A stretch of 64,000 nt of DNA from positions 11,865,116-11,929,115 of the forward strand of contig CM069602.1 in the NCBI GenBank assembly GCA_035771175.1, read 5' to 3'. Below the pieces are notes generated by a model. That model did no database searches. It had not been told where the DNA came from and worked only from the letters and a program-made list of their open reading frames with translations. Source of the DNA: Paratinospora sagittata (taxonomy: Eukaryota; Streptophyta; Magnoliopsida; Ranunculales; Menispermaceae). Every line of letters begins with the position of its first letter. Position 1 is the first letter of the stretch. This document shows, one piece after another, positions 50,038 through 61,800 of the stretch. A program made the translations under genes and the position numbers.

Positions 50038-52216
50038 GTGTGGCGACCCCGCACACCCCACCCCGGACCACCAACCCCGCAAGGAATGGCGTGCGGAATG
50101 CCGGGGTGGGACGCCCGGCGTAGGCATCTCCAACCACTTCTCAACCCCCGTGAGGTGGTTGAGACCCTACGAGCTTTATCCCAAACAATGACATAATATA
50201 AAAAAGTACTAAACAAAACTATCAACCATATTAATCATCCAAGACAAGAGATAATCCATAAAAATGACCCATAAATAAAACCACAATCCTTACAGTCCAT
50301 CAAGATGGACATATACATAAAGTCCAAAATGATGGGTACAAAAAAATCGTCATATGCCCACATGGTCTATCTAACAAGTCCCAACTCACCCATACTACAA
50401 TGTGGTAAGTGCTATAATTACATAGTCCAAAATATAATACATTATAATTTAAAACACAGTTTAATCAAAATGCCTCTCAACTCACATCGAGGCCTTGGAT
50501 TCTCTCGCTGGTAAGGTCCTCAAGATATGACTACTCTTTTGCCCTTATTCGGGACAGAAGGACCTGAAAGAGAAAAATGAGGGTGAGCCAACGGTGCCCA
50601 GTGAATAGAATTCAAATATGCTATCAATACTCATCAATAAATATCATGTATGCATGTCAATGTGTAGCATGATTAAAAGCTCATAACATATAGATATCAA
50701 ACATTTATAATTAGTTCGATGCAAGTAAGAGCCTATTAATTTGGATCCACATTCCACATGCATTGGGGTTACTAGTGCACATCTATGTCACCGTACTGTT
50801 CTCATCCCCAAGCATGTCGATTTGGGGTTACTAGTGCACGTCTGTTTCACCGTACCGTTCTCATCCCCAAATATTTCCTTTCTAAAACCCTCCTATGACA
50901 AGGTTAAGTCTCCCTATTAGCCAGATAGATGGGCCCAACCCAAGTCATAAGGTTTTCTCAAATCAATGCATCATTTAAAACATTAGAACACATTCATGCT
51001 TTCAACATATAATATATAAGTGATATGATAACATAAAAGATATAATCATAAATGAAGGCTACTCACAACCAAGCCTCGCGAGAGTATCTAACCACACACA
51101 GACACCTAACCGAATCAGCCCAATCAAGGTCCTGAAACATTCATCAATATCCAACCATACATCAATTCTTATGCTCAATCACATAAACATTACATATCAA
51201 CCTTAAATCAGCCCACATATAGACAATAGGCCTAAATTCCATCTAATCCCATCATTCAACTCAAATCACATGACTTAGGCCTCTAATGCATAGTTCTCAT
51301 TCATAAACCATTCAATTAATCAAAAAAACTAATTTTCAATTCCTTAGGCATAAACATGCCCAAATTGGGTCATTTGACCACAAGTAGGCCTAACTCATGA
51401 TATGGTCACAACCACCTAATCAGTACCATAATCAACACTAATCATGCTTAATTAGACATAAATTGCATCAATTCAATGATTCTAGGCCAAAAGCATCAAA
51501 AGCCCTAAAATATGAAATTTTCCATACTTAGGCCATATTGCCGATTTACACTAGGTCACCATGTTTAGCTATGTATATCACTGATTTTGCATCATGGGTT
51601 CATCAACAATGGCAACTAGGTCAACATAGTTGACATGCAAGCTATTTGGAAAGGTCTAGGTTCATATTCTAAATTTAGGTCTAATACAAACAACCCTACC
51701 AATTTTTCATTTAATATTATGTTCAGATATATCAAGCTGCCAACAGAAATATTTAATCACAAAATCAACCGTACAGATTGAAGTATGTTAAGAAGCAAAC
51801 CGTCTGTCCAAAAATCAGCTCAATCCAACAGTGGACCAAAGAGACAAGTCTTCTTGATGAACAAGTCTCTAATCAGACAATTCTCCTTTTCTACTGTAAA
51901 TACTTAAACTCAGCTGACTATATCACACAAAATACTTGACCCATCAACATCGTAACCGTTCATAATGCAGTAATATTAGTTTTGAACCATCTTCTGAAAT
52001 ATCATATCCATCTAACGGTAGGTTTAGGAGTTCTATTAGTTTGATCTAACCTGCGCGAGAAATTCAGACTTTCCGACCAGCTTTGTTTGGGAGGTTATAT
52101 CTCTAAGAAGAAACCTCCAATCAAGATCTCCACCGGCCAGAATGAATAAACATAAGATATAAACTGACTGAAAAAGTTTGAGCTCAATCTGACCATATAT
52201 CACCAAGATCCAGCTC
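50038..52216 (-). repeat. LTR-like sequence, Ty3/gypsy family
   Basis: Begins TGTGGCGACCCC at the disrupted integrase frame. Its far part (about 51,480-51,720; TCAACATAGTTGACATGCAA) aligns with 18,610-18,840 of the solo LTR at 16960, so it is a related long LTR. No matching terminus or target duplication is visible on the right, where the sequence at 52217 begins, so this copy is truncated or interrupted there. Unframed ORFs in it look spurious. Confidence 0.62.
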
Positions 52217-52914
52217 TGTCACGACCCACTATACGTGACATCATGACCGGCAAGGAAACCTCCAGGTATACCCTCCGTTGGTACGCCCGGCGTCCCGTCA
52301 GCCTAAAACACATATACGAATCCCCAAAATCAAATACAGTACCATCCTAAAAACATCCATCTAACATGATCATAAATGAAATAAAATATTACATCTCCAA
52401 GTTACCAAATATAAAATTTTAAAGTTTACAAAATACTACAAACCCAACACATCCCAACTATGTGTTAATTATACATATACTAGGTATTATCGTGTACATA
52501 ATTATCAAATTACAAAATTAAATGTACAACACCTACATGAAACAAAAACAAGGGAAGCTACGCAGTCAAGCCTTCCCTTTCCCTTTTCTATCAGATCCTG
52601 AAAGAAGAAGGTGATGTGTGAGCTACAGCCAGCTCGGTGAATATTATTTACAAGTGGCATATACGTGCATTTATAAAACATGGTAAGATCATAAAACAGT
52701 TGAAATATTATGATGGTGAAATAAATTACATACATGCTAATATAATGGATCAAGTCATACATAAGACGATGCATAATATTTGTATTCATGTTCATGTAAT
52801 CCTAACACCTCCTGAGTACGGGGGTTCAAGGCTGGTGCGCTACACACAGTACCTGAACACACACAATACTCGTATCCTAATAGGATTTATGGGGTTGTGC
52901 AGCACCTAAGTGTA
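52217..52914 (-). repeat. Truncated LTR, same family as 16960-19819
   Basis: Starts TGTCACGACCCACTATACGTGAC, like the solo LTR at 16960, and remains closely similar to its first 700 bp (to GTGCAGCAC) before ending abruptly in copia leader sequence. No target duplication, so a deletion after insertion is likely. Confidence 0.72.
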
Positions 52915-53127
52915 ATAACTTATTGATATGTCGATTTGTGTAATAATTGTATTCTCCCAAAAGAATACTTTCCTTTTTCTCTTTGTCACACCGCACACAA
53001 CACACCGCTGCTCGATGTTGTACACTAGCTTCTTCTACCGTGATCAACACCAACGACTATGAGAAGACAACACGACCAGCACCACCATGTGTTTGTATTT
53101 CACAAGAACCTCGCTCTGACACCAATT
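52915..53127 (-). other. Copia leader and primer-binding site
   Basis: Untranslated leader of the large copia element on the minus strand, adjacent to its 5' LTR. TGGTGTCAGAGC at 53113-53124 is the tRNA-Met primer-binding site. Gag coding sequence is missing beyond it. Confidence 0.6.
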
Positions 53128-53620
53128 TATAAAGATTTTCATAGTGAAATGCACACAAACACACACACACAAAGATGTAAAATCGAATAATCAAGAAAAA
53201 ATTAAAGCAAGAAAAGAAAACACACAAAATTTTACGTGGTTCGACAAAAATCCGCCTACGTCCACGAGAGATGAAGATTTCACTATTCAAAAAAAATCAG
53301 TACAACATTTTCTCTAAAATCTCTCCAATCTCTCTTTGCCTTTACACCATCTCTCTACCTTTTGCTCCAACGAGAGTTTTTCTCTATACCAAAGAAAACT
53401 TAATTTTTAGATACTAGAATGAAGGAGATGAGAAATTAATTTATAGACAATTGGTCTTTTTACATAGTTGTGCCCATGTGACAACCATGTGAAGACCATA
53501 TAAAGACACATGGTCTTCCAACTACTTTGGTCCCACTTGCCCATGTGAAGACCATGTAAAAGTACATGATCTTCCACCCACTTTGGATCCCACATGTAGG
53601 CCCAAGCCATAAATAGAATA
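53128..53620 (-). repeat. 5' LTR of the large copia element
   Basis: 493 bp, homologous to the uninterrupted parts of 34995-37401, followed directly by the target duplication CTTGT (53621-53625). The plus-strand start reads TATAAAG where the other copy has TGTACAG, so the terminal dinucleotide has mutated. Confidence 0.87.
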
Positions 53621-53647
53621 CTTGTAGCACTATTATAGGAAAATGAT

Positions 53648-53845
53648 TAGTAGACACTATTTTTTAACACACTTTTTTGACATTGTAAGTAAGAGTGGTT
53701 GGATCACCTTGAATCACGCGACAGTGCCTTGTATCACGCAATTAATACGTGATACGAAGTATTATTACGTGATTCGAGGCAATTAAACCACTCTTATTTA
53801 TAATGTCAAAAATATATGTTAAAAAAGTATATTTACGTAGCATTA
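53648..53845. mobile_element. Palindromic MITE next to the copia insertion
   Basis: Arms TTTTTTGACATTGTAAGTAAG (from 53674) and its complement (about 53787-53816, CTTATTTATAATGTCAAAA) fold into a hairpin of about 150-200 bp. Weaker complementarity (TTTTTTAACA / TGTTAAAAAA) extends outward to about 53,648 and 53,845. The loop repeats AATCACG/CGTGATT motifs. It is non-coding and begins only about 25 bp past the copia target duplication. Confidence 0.62.
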
Positions 53846-54747
53846 CCCATATATAATACTTCATCGATTGTATGAGCCATGAAATATACATATAAAATTC
53901 TTAACATGGCTTAACAGATTCTACAAACGGCAGATGCAGCCTTTAGCTAAGATTTGTTGGGTAGTCAAACCAAGGGACGCAAGAGTAAGATAAAGAATAC
54001 GTTAGTAGTAATTTAACTAATTAAGTTGGTACTCAGTGAAGCGTGGAAGACATTGACTTGTTGATAATTATCCACAACTTCCACTTCAATTACTTCAACT
54101 TCCTCAGTGATGTAAGAGCAGACATGGGCCATGACGCCACTACTTCCATCCCTTAGTTGCATTCAAAATTAACTTTGCTTCTTCTTTGCTCCCTTTTGAA
54201 GTTATTTACAATTATTATCCCAACCCTTGCACCAAATTAATAAAATTTGTTAGGAAGTAATTAGGCTGTCTTGTGTGCTCTCTCTATCCCGTTCCATGCT
54301 ACCTCATACGTGTTAGGATTAACTTATCTAATAATAGGAATTTTAGTATAGATTGAAGTTAGATACTACCAAGTAGCTTATTAGCAAGGGAAAAATATTA
54401 CATATTCAATGAATGCAAAATAAACTCGCAAGCAAGAACACAAATTTTTTTTCATGATTTATACCAAAATGTCCAAAATACCCTTAATGGGTGGGAACGA
54501 AAAAAGAAAAAAAAAAATCAAAAGTTGGGTTGCTCAAAGTATATTGTAAGGCAAGCATTAAGTGTTTATCTTGACCTACTAACAACTATTATTTTCTTTA
54601 ATGTGGAACATGGACTAATTAATTAATTCAAATTGGTCTACATGTTTATCTTGTATTTCATTATAACTATATTAAGGCAATATCTCACCCCCAAGTCTCA
54701 ACCGCCTTACGAACAGATAGTCTCTGCACATGCTCGAGTGAGCGGAG
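53846..54747. other. Intergenic DNA, promoter side of the DUF1666 gene
   Basis: AT-rich, no recognised gene. The last 150 bp probably include the promoter and 5' leader of the rightward DUF1666 gene. Confidence 0.45.
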
Positions 54748-54768
54748 ATGATGAAGCTTTGTGCTTGA
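54748..54768 (+). promoter_or_regulatory. Short upstream ORF in the DUF1666 leader
   Basis: ATGATGAAGCTTTGTGCTTGA, six codons and a stop, ends 11 bp before the main ATG at 54780. A second minimal one, ATG AGA TGA, overlaps the same run of GAGATGA repeats. Closely spaced ATGs of this kind can reduce initiation at the main start; whether the transcript includes them is unknown. Confidence 0.35.
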
Positions 54769-54779
54769 GATGAGATGAG

Positions 54780-57635
54780 ATGGCTTTGCTGGCAACTTGT
54801 TGGTTAATCATTGAATATATTCTAATCCCAGATGGATTTAGGAAATGGTTTTGTTTAAGCATTTTCATTAACCCTTTTTTCCTTTTCTTTTGCCAGTTCT
54901 TCCTATGGATCGAAGTACTAGGATATTGGATATCATCTGTCCTCTTTTTCCCTCTTAGAGTTGTTTGGTTTTTAAGTTTATGGGTGTTTAGATTTTTAAA
55001 AAACTATTTGATCTGCAAATTTTCAGGTGCAGGACCAAATAGTTTGGAAACTTCACAGGAGTTTATAAGCTGTGAAGTTATTGAAACTCACCACCCTGTT
55101 CAAAGTATTGTTTTGTATAATTTTCGTAGCGTCTCGCGAATTTTAAATGAGACTGTAAAAGGTGACGAAATACTTGAGCCTGCTGAGGAAGTAGATTACA
55201 TCAAAGAAATAGTAGTTAATAATAGTGATCTTGATCATACAGGAGAGTTAAAACAAGAAGTTCATGATGAGGAGGACATGGACTTGGATGAAGATAGACA
55301 CTCATTATCTTCGTCATCCTTTTCGGAGGAAGAACCGTTGTCTGGTTCTGAACCACAGATATTAGAAAAGGATCAAGTAGAAAATCAAAGAGGAGACATA
55401 GAAATTGATCCTTTCTATGAGAAATATGCTGAAAGAATGAGGTGGTTCGATATACTCAATTATGAAAGGACTTGTGGAATAGGTGGGCATTCCATTCCTT
55501 CATTGTTATCTGCATTTAGCATTCTTAAATGAACTCATTTTCAATGCCTAATTAGCACATATACCAGTATTTATAATGAAAATTGAACAGTACGTTTTTA
55601 TAAAGTTTTGATTTCCAATTAATATTGTTTAGATTACTGTATGCAGGTGCCATATTCAACAACCAACATGAGAGTCCTTCGTTAGCGGCAATAGAGCCTA
55701 CGGATTTGTTTCTTCCTTTAATGACACAATGCAAAATCTCTAGAAGAAAGCTATTGAAAAGCATAGAGAGTGATTTTGAAATGGTTTATGTGGGTCAGAC
55801 ATGTTTGTGTTGGGAGGCCCTCCATCACCAGTATAGAAAGGTCGAAGCTTTGGCAAGCACGGGTTCTCAAAATTTCATCTTCTATGATAATGTGCCTGGG
55901 AATTTCCAAAAATTTCAGATTTTGTTAGAAAGGTTTATGGAGGATGAAAGGACCAAAGGGAAAAGATACTGGAACTATGTTCAAGGAAGATTTTCTCTCA
56001 AAAGTCTTCTTCAAGTTCCAGAGCTGTCAGGTATTGTAAATTCCCTGGAATTTCCTTTTCAGAAACCATACTGTTTCAAATGGCAAAAACTACGTACTTA
56101 CTTGTAAATCACACTAGACCCAGTTGGTATAAATTTAATTGATCAATTTGCTATTAAAAACTGCCTTGTTTTTGTCATCTACTTTAAGGGTTGACAGTAG
56201 AAAACAATACTGATTTTTCTTGAGACTCATGTAATGCTACCTAATTTAGATAAAACATTTTATTAAGCAATCCCAAGGACCATTTCTATCCATTTATTAT
56301 TTCATCTTATCTTTTTCATAATATCAAATATTTGCCATCAATGTCATTTCCTACAAATAGTGTATATATTAATAGGAAAAAAATCAGTAGGATTTTATTG
56401 TTTGGTTGAGAAGGGTTTCTTCCTACAAGCCTTGATTTTAATTAATTTGATAAGATGTGAACCATGACCCACTTTGTAACAAATTACATAATATTTTGGA
56501 GACTTGTATTTTTTTATTCAGCTAGGGCCTTGATTTCAAGACTTTTTCGTACCATTGTCAGAGCATGAAATTGTCCCTAGGCAAAGATGATGAATTTATT
56601 ACCTTCCAAGAAATTTACTGGACTAGACTTGCACCATCTATCCAAAGTCAACAAATGATGAAAAGAAATATCATAAAATACCTACACATTCATTGATGAA
56701 GATGACTTCCTTATTTAAATTTAAGTCAAGACTCAAGAATATTTCTTTACTTTTCTTCTTGTCTTATGTAAACTATTATTTATTTCCAAAATACATTGTA
56801 GTAATAATCTATCCAAGAGATTATGGAAAAAGTCTTCTTTAAAAATAAAATGAATATCAATTTCTTGTGCTGCTATGGATTATCATATCTCTTCCTCAAC
56901 ATCAAATTTTGATGTCCTTCTAAGGGTATTTGGAGGAACACACAGAAGGGTTGAAAGGGCAGAGCACAATGGTAAGAGAAGTGTTGAACGCCATAGAGAA
57001 ATCGATTGCTGCTTTCTGGGATTTTGTACAAACAGACAATACAGAGTCCTGGTGGAAGTTGAGAAATTTCTTATGGACTTCCCCCCCACTGGAAGACCCA
57101 AAAGATTTGAAGCTACTAGCTGAACTCAAAAAGGGACTTCAAAGGGTAAGTTCAAGGAGCTTGATTTCAACCATTAAAAACAAAAATAGTTAATAGTTTC
57201 TTTACTTTGACTTGTCAAGTTTTAGATAGCTGAAATTGAATCCATTCGAGAAATTAACCGGAATCCTTGTTTTTCCTTGGAAAATAAATATTTCAAAACA
57301 AGGACTAAGAAGCCCAATTTCAAGAATATAAAGTTCATTATATAGTATAAGAAAAAACTGATTTGAGGTTGATTTTGCTTTTGAAGAAGCAACTTTGGAT
57401 GAAGGATTTGCAAGGGAAGAAGAGATGCTGGCTGAAGAGAAGTGATCATATTCAGGAATCTCAGAGAAGGGAGATTTTATTTAGTATGATAGACATGAAG
57501 CTTGTTGCAGGAGTGCTCAAGATGTCCATCATCTCCACCCCTCAACTCAAATGGTGCCAAGAGAAGTTGACAAATATGGAGTTCAAAGAAGGGAGAGTTA
57601 TGAGGACTTGTTCAAATCTATTATTCCCCACTTAG
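54780..57635 (+). CDS. DUF1666 family protein
   Basis: Plant-specific family of unknown function. Four exons, 54780-55482, 55647-56030, 56925-57145 and 57387-57635, all GT-AG and in frame, give 518 residues. The N terminus has two or three hydrophobic stretches (about residues 1-85, e.g. FINPFFLFFCQFFLWIEVLGYW) that look membrane-embedded. An acidic Ser-rich linker follows (EEDMDLDEDRHSLSSSSFSEEE). The conserved DUF1666 region starts at DPFYEKYAERMRWFDILNYERTCG and continues with LLKSIESDFEMVYVGQTCLCWEALHHQYRKV, FQKFQILLERFMEDER, AFWDFVQTD and CWLKR to the C terminus. The exon 4 acceptor (TTTTGAAG/AAG) was chosen to keep the KQLWMKDLQGKKRCWLKR block in frame. The start is the ATG closest to this hydrophobic N terminus; no better alternative. 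Confidence 0.85.
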
Positions 57636-58260
57636 CTGTTTTCCTAAGCTAAAAAATCCAAGCTGATGATACTCATCTTTGATTAATTAAAAGAGTTCAG
57701 TTCATCAATATATTTGTAATTAGTTAGTTTCTTCTAAGATAATGAAAGATGTCAGCATTTTTTACACCAAAATACTAAACAACCAAGAAGAAACCTTCAA
57801 CAAACAAGCTCATTTTTGTGGTTTAGCTTGTGTCAACTGACAATTTTTTTTTATTTTTTTTTTTACTTTTTTCCTATTGAGAGCACATGGGACAGAAAAT
57901 GTCTTAAAAATATACTTTTTTAACATACTTTATTAACATTATTTTTTAAAATTATTAAATTTTTTTAATCATAATTCGAAGATCTATTTACTAAAGTTTT
58001 CATATATAAAAAGGGCCAATGCCAATAATAATTATTTATTCAACTAACTTTTGGTGCCACCTTATGATAACTTTTAGCCGTCCGTATCCTTAACAAGTTA
58101 AAATTCATAATTAATAACTTTTTAGTGTGCCTTTATAGGAACTACTACTTTCTAGTTTCTTCCTTTTTTTAGGCTTTGCTCTTCACACATGCTATTATAT
58201 ATATGTACATCAAACCACAAATGATGTTCGTCACCAGCTCACTAACCTAAAAAGAATGTC
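57636..58260. other. Intergenic DNA between DUF1666 and starch synthase genes
   Basis: AT-rich 3' flank of DUF1666 and promoter of the starch synthase gene. Around 57,900-57,960 a run of TTAACAT/TATTAACA motifs resembles the MITE at 53.65 kb, but without clear ends. No gene recognised. Confidence 0.45.
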
Positions 58261-58825
58261 ATACTCAGCTTTTTATGCCCCAGTTTTTTGAAGGGGCACT
58301 TTGTGTTTCGATCATTGATTAGTTGTAAGCCGCTCATTCCATCACCACCCCTCACTCAATCTGAACCTCAAAACCTCGGATCGTTCCAAAATCCCTTTCA
58401 CCGGGACCCATTTTCCACTCGTTACAACAGGTATTTTCTCCTACTCTTCTTGTTCCATGGTTTGTTCCTCAAGTATTAGCCGCTCACCTCTCAACTCCCT
58501 TCATTTCCCTCTCTCTTTCTTAACTGGGTAGTCTCCAATTCCAGTTTCTTAAATTGGGTCTCTTTCATTCTCACTTCCTGTGTACTGTTTTAGATTCTGG
58601 GTATTCTTGAACTCCAGTTTTTTGAATTGGGTTTCTTTCGTTCTCACTTCCTTTGTACCGTTTTTTATTCAACTGGGCATTCTTCAATTCCAGTTTCTTG
58701 AATTGGGTTTCTTTCATTCTCACTTTCTTGGTACTGTGTTTGATTTAACTGGGTATTTATCAGTTCCTGTATCTTGAATTGGGTTTTTTCCTTTAACTGA
58801 TTGCTACTGTGACAAACATATATGA
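58261..58825 (+). promoter_or_regulatory. Leader of the starch synthase gene with tandem repeats
   Basis: A CT-rich stretch ending in ACAACAG/GTATTT (58430/58431) looks like a first 5'-UTR exon with a donor. The next 330 bp contain about four units of 73-76 bp, starting at CTGGG at 58524, 58597, 58673 and 58749, each with a TTCCAGTTTCTTGAATTGGG and CATTCTCACTT block. The nearest acceptor to the start codon is TTATCAG at about 58760. Whether the leader is spliced, and whether the repeats are intron or UTR, is inference. Confidence 0.5.
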
Positions 58826-61800
58826 ATGGCGTCTATCGGGTCTGTTCCTTCAATTGGAAAGACGACGTTGGAGAATTCTTTTTTTCTTCCTAGTGGAAGT
58901 CTCAACCAACCTAGATTCATTTCATCTGGTTTACAAGGAAGAAATGGGTCGAGATTTGGGTTTGCAGTAGTCATTTGTGGAGAATCGTTTTTGGGGCTTT
59001 CTTTGAATTGTGTGCAAAGGATCAATGGGTGTAGCAGAAGGCAGAGTTTGAGGAGTAAGTGTAAAGCAGCAAAAGGAGAGGATGGTGGTGAATCGGAGGA
59101 TGCACTTGAGGCCACAATTGAGAAGAGCAAAAGGGTTCTAGCTATGCAAAGAGACTTACTTCAACAGGTATATATGCCCATTGTTTTCTAGTTTTTACTA
59201 TGATGAAACTAACTTTTGTAAGATTAGAACTTTAAGAATCACAAAGTCTTTGTGTCTCTTTTGCTTTCTTTTTTTTATTTTTAAATTACTTTTGTTCATC
59301 AATTGAGATCTTTATTGAACTATTGAAATATTTGTAAACATGCAAGACCTTCTAAAGGGAGAACCTAAAAGAAAAAAGAAAATGTTATTTGTAACTTGAA
59401 AAACCAAATGTGGTTTTTGGATCCCGGGATTCACTGGCTGAGAAAGACTGGGAAATAGATGAAATGAGTGTAAACATGCAATTATGTACAGGGCTTTGAA
59501 GGGTATGAATACTAGTATCATTAGTATTCATCTGAATTTAGCTATAACCTGGTTGAATTGGTAATGGTGCATTGTTTAGGTTGCACACCCTACTGAGGGT
59601 TGCAACAGTTCTTATTAATCGTGTTTGTGTCTGTGTGCGTGTTATTTTCTTTTTGTCCTTGATGACTGCTGATTATATTAAGGAACTATAATGCTATTTG
59701 AAGTTGAAATAATTGTTCTTTCAGATTTTTAGTCCGATTGTTTAAGTCTTATCACTTAACCATTACCTCAATAAGAAACTTGTAAAGTGACCTCAATCAT
59801 AAAGTAGGAATTAGAGGTTCAGACCTACTAAAGGTTTCAGAAACAGGTAAAATGTGATATATCTACAATTCTCATATTCAATACTGATTTTCCTCATTCA
59901 AACGCACTTCTACATAGTATGTACCAACTGTATTATATAAGAGAAGACTGTATTAAAAACAAGAAGTTAATATAGAGAGAGAGGATCAATTTATTGTATG
60001 AATTCAGATTCATTGATTCAATTCATTATAAATTGATCTAAGTTGACTTCATTTATCAGTCCGAATCAGGTTGAATTGGTTGAGAAGTAAAATAAGATCA
60101 ATCTGAATTTAGAAGTGACAATGATGGAGCCCCTACAACCATTAAGGTATTTCATATTTACATGTATGATACACATTTGTGTTCTAAATCTTACGATTTA
60201 CTAATTGGAATCCTGATTTGATTTATCAAGCATTGAAACAATTTGATTATGAGTCACAACCTTAAAAAACATGGTTGGCAATAACAAATCCATAAGATGC
60301 CAACTTTCAAAGAGCAACTGTTAAGCCAAGGGGAAAGCTTGGCTAATTCACATCCATCAAACAAATGCAACCAGACAGCTGTAGCTATAATACAATTGAT
60401 TGTGGTATCGCAGATGAACACATGATTTATACAAACTATCAATTGCTTATGACATTAATAGGCCCTACTACCATGGTTTTAAATGTCATGACATATGCAC
60501 AATGTGGTTGGCATATATCAACAATTCAGTTAATACTTAATAGTACTTGAAATTATCAACTTTATTGACATTTTAATTGAAATTATAAAAAATAAAGAAA
60601 AACCTTTTAATGTTGATCTAAGTGAACCAACCTATTGCTTGAGCTTAATTCAGCACATGCGTCGTGCCACAGTAACAAATGATGTCTTCATTCTGCCCCA
60701 TTTATGTATCAATTTTGTTATATTCAACTGGTGAATCTTTTTCTTCAACATGAAACCCCTAATTCCCATGTTTGATTTGCTTTTATCATTTAACTACGCA
60801 GATTGCAGAAAGAAGGAAACTTTTGTCATCTATAAAAAGCAGTATTATCAATGCAGAAGAAGATGGAAAATCTTATAATGAAAATGACAACTCTTACTCA
60901 GATCTGGATCTGGCTTCAACTGGCAGTGGTGGTCTTGCATCTTATGATGAAATTGATAATTCTTTCTCAGAACTGGATCTGGCTTCAACTGGCAGTAGTG
61001 GTGTTGCTTCGTATGGTGAAATTGATAACTCCTTCTCAAATTTCAATCTTGCATCTACAAGCGGTGATAGTAACGATGGTGAAGATCCTAGTGGAGCTTT
61101 TTCTGGTAGTTTTGTCTCTTCAACTGCTGTTGATGCTCAAAGAGGTCTAGGTGAAGGAGAGAAGAAACCTAGAAGAACTTTAGGTTCTGACGAGGTCTCA
61201 TTGGATGTGGATTTCTCAAAGCAGATTCAAGAAAGTAGTTCAGAAACAGTGCAGTCAGAGTTACCATCTTTTCTTTCATCTGAAACCTACAGCCTTGATG
61301 AGAAGCTTGAGGACTTAACAAAAATGAGTTCAGAGGATGTTGATGAAGTTCCTGGGGAAGAAGATGTAAAACCACCTCATTTGGCTGGGGCTAATGTCAT
61401 GAATATCATATTGGTAGCTGCAGAATGTGCTCCTTGGTCTAAAACAGGTACATTATTACCAAGAACTCGCAAATAGATTTTACAAATTTGAATTAACTCC
61501 ATAGGAACAAGTTGCTGAATAATTTGAAAGTTCTCTTACTAATAGAAGTGCCATGTATCTTTTTGTCTGATTGTGATGTAGGACATAGAATAATATTTAG
61601 GATGGTTCCATTATTTAATTATTAGTTTCTTTCGATGTTCTAGTCAAGTGGAATGTTTTTATTTTGGTGTTTTAGTGTTAGTTTTAGAGGTTTCTAAATT
61701 TGTTTTCGTTAATTAATGTAATTAGAAAGTATCTAAAAGTGTCTAGATATAGTTGTAAGTGCATTAGAAAGTTTCTATATTGTTATAGATAAGTTAGGAA

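Larger units (their letters stand above)
34995..53620 (-). mobile_element. Ty1/copia retrotransposon enlarged by nested insertions
   Basis: Two LTR copies, 34995-37401 (487 bp of it copia, the rest a nested solo LTR) and 53128-53620 (493 bp), are flanked by the identical 5-bp duplication CTTGT (34990-34994 and 53621-53625). A primer-binding site on the minus strand, TGGTGTCAGAGC at 53113-53124, abuts the right LTR, so that LTR is 5'. A polypurine tract (AAGGTGGAGAT, minus strand) abuts the left LTR at 37402. Copia RNase H sequence remains at 37483-38033. Everything between is later insertions or has been deleted, so the element is dead. Confidence 0.88.
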
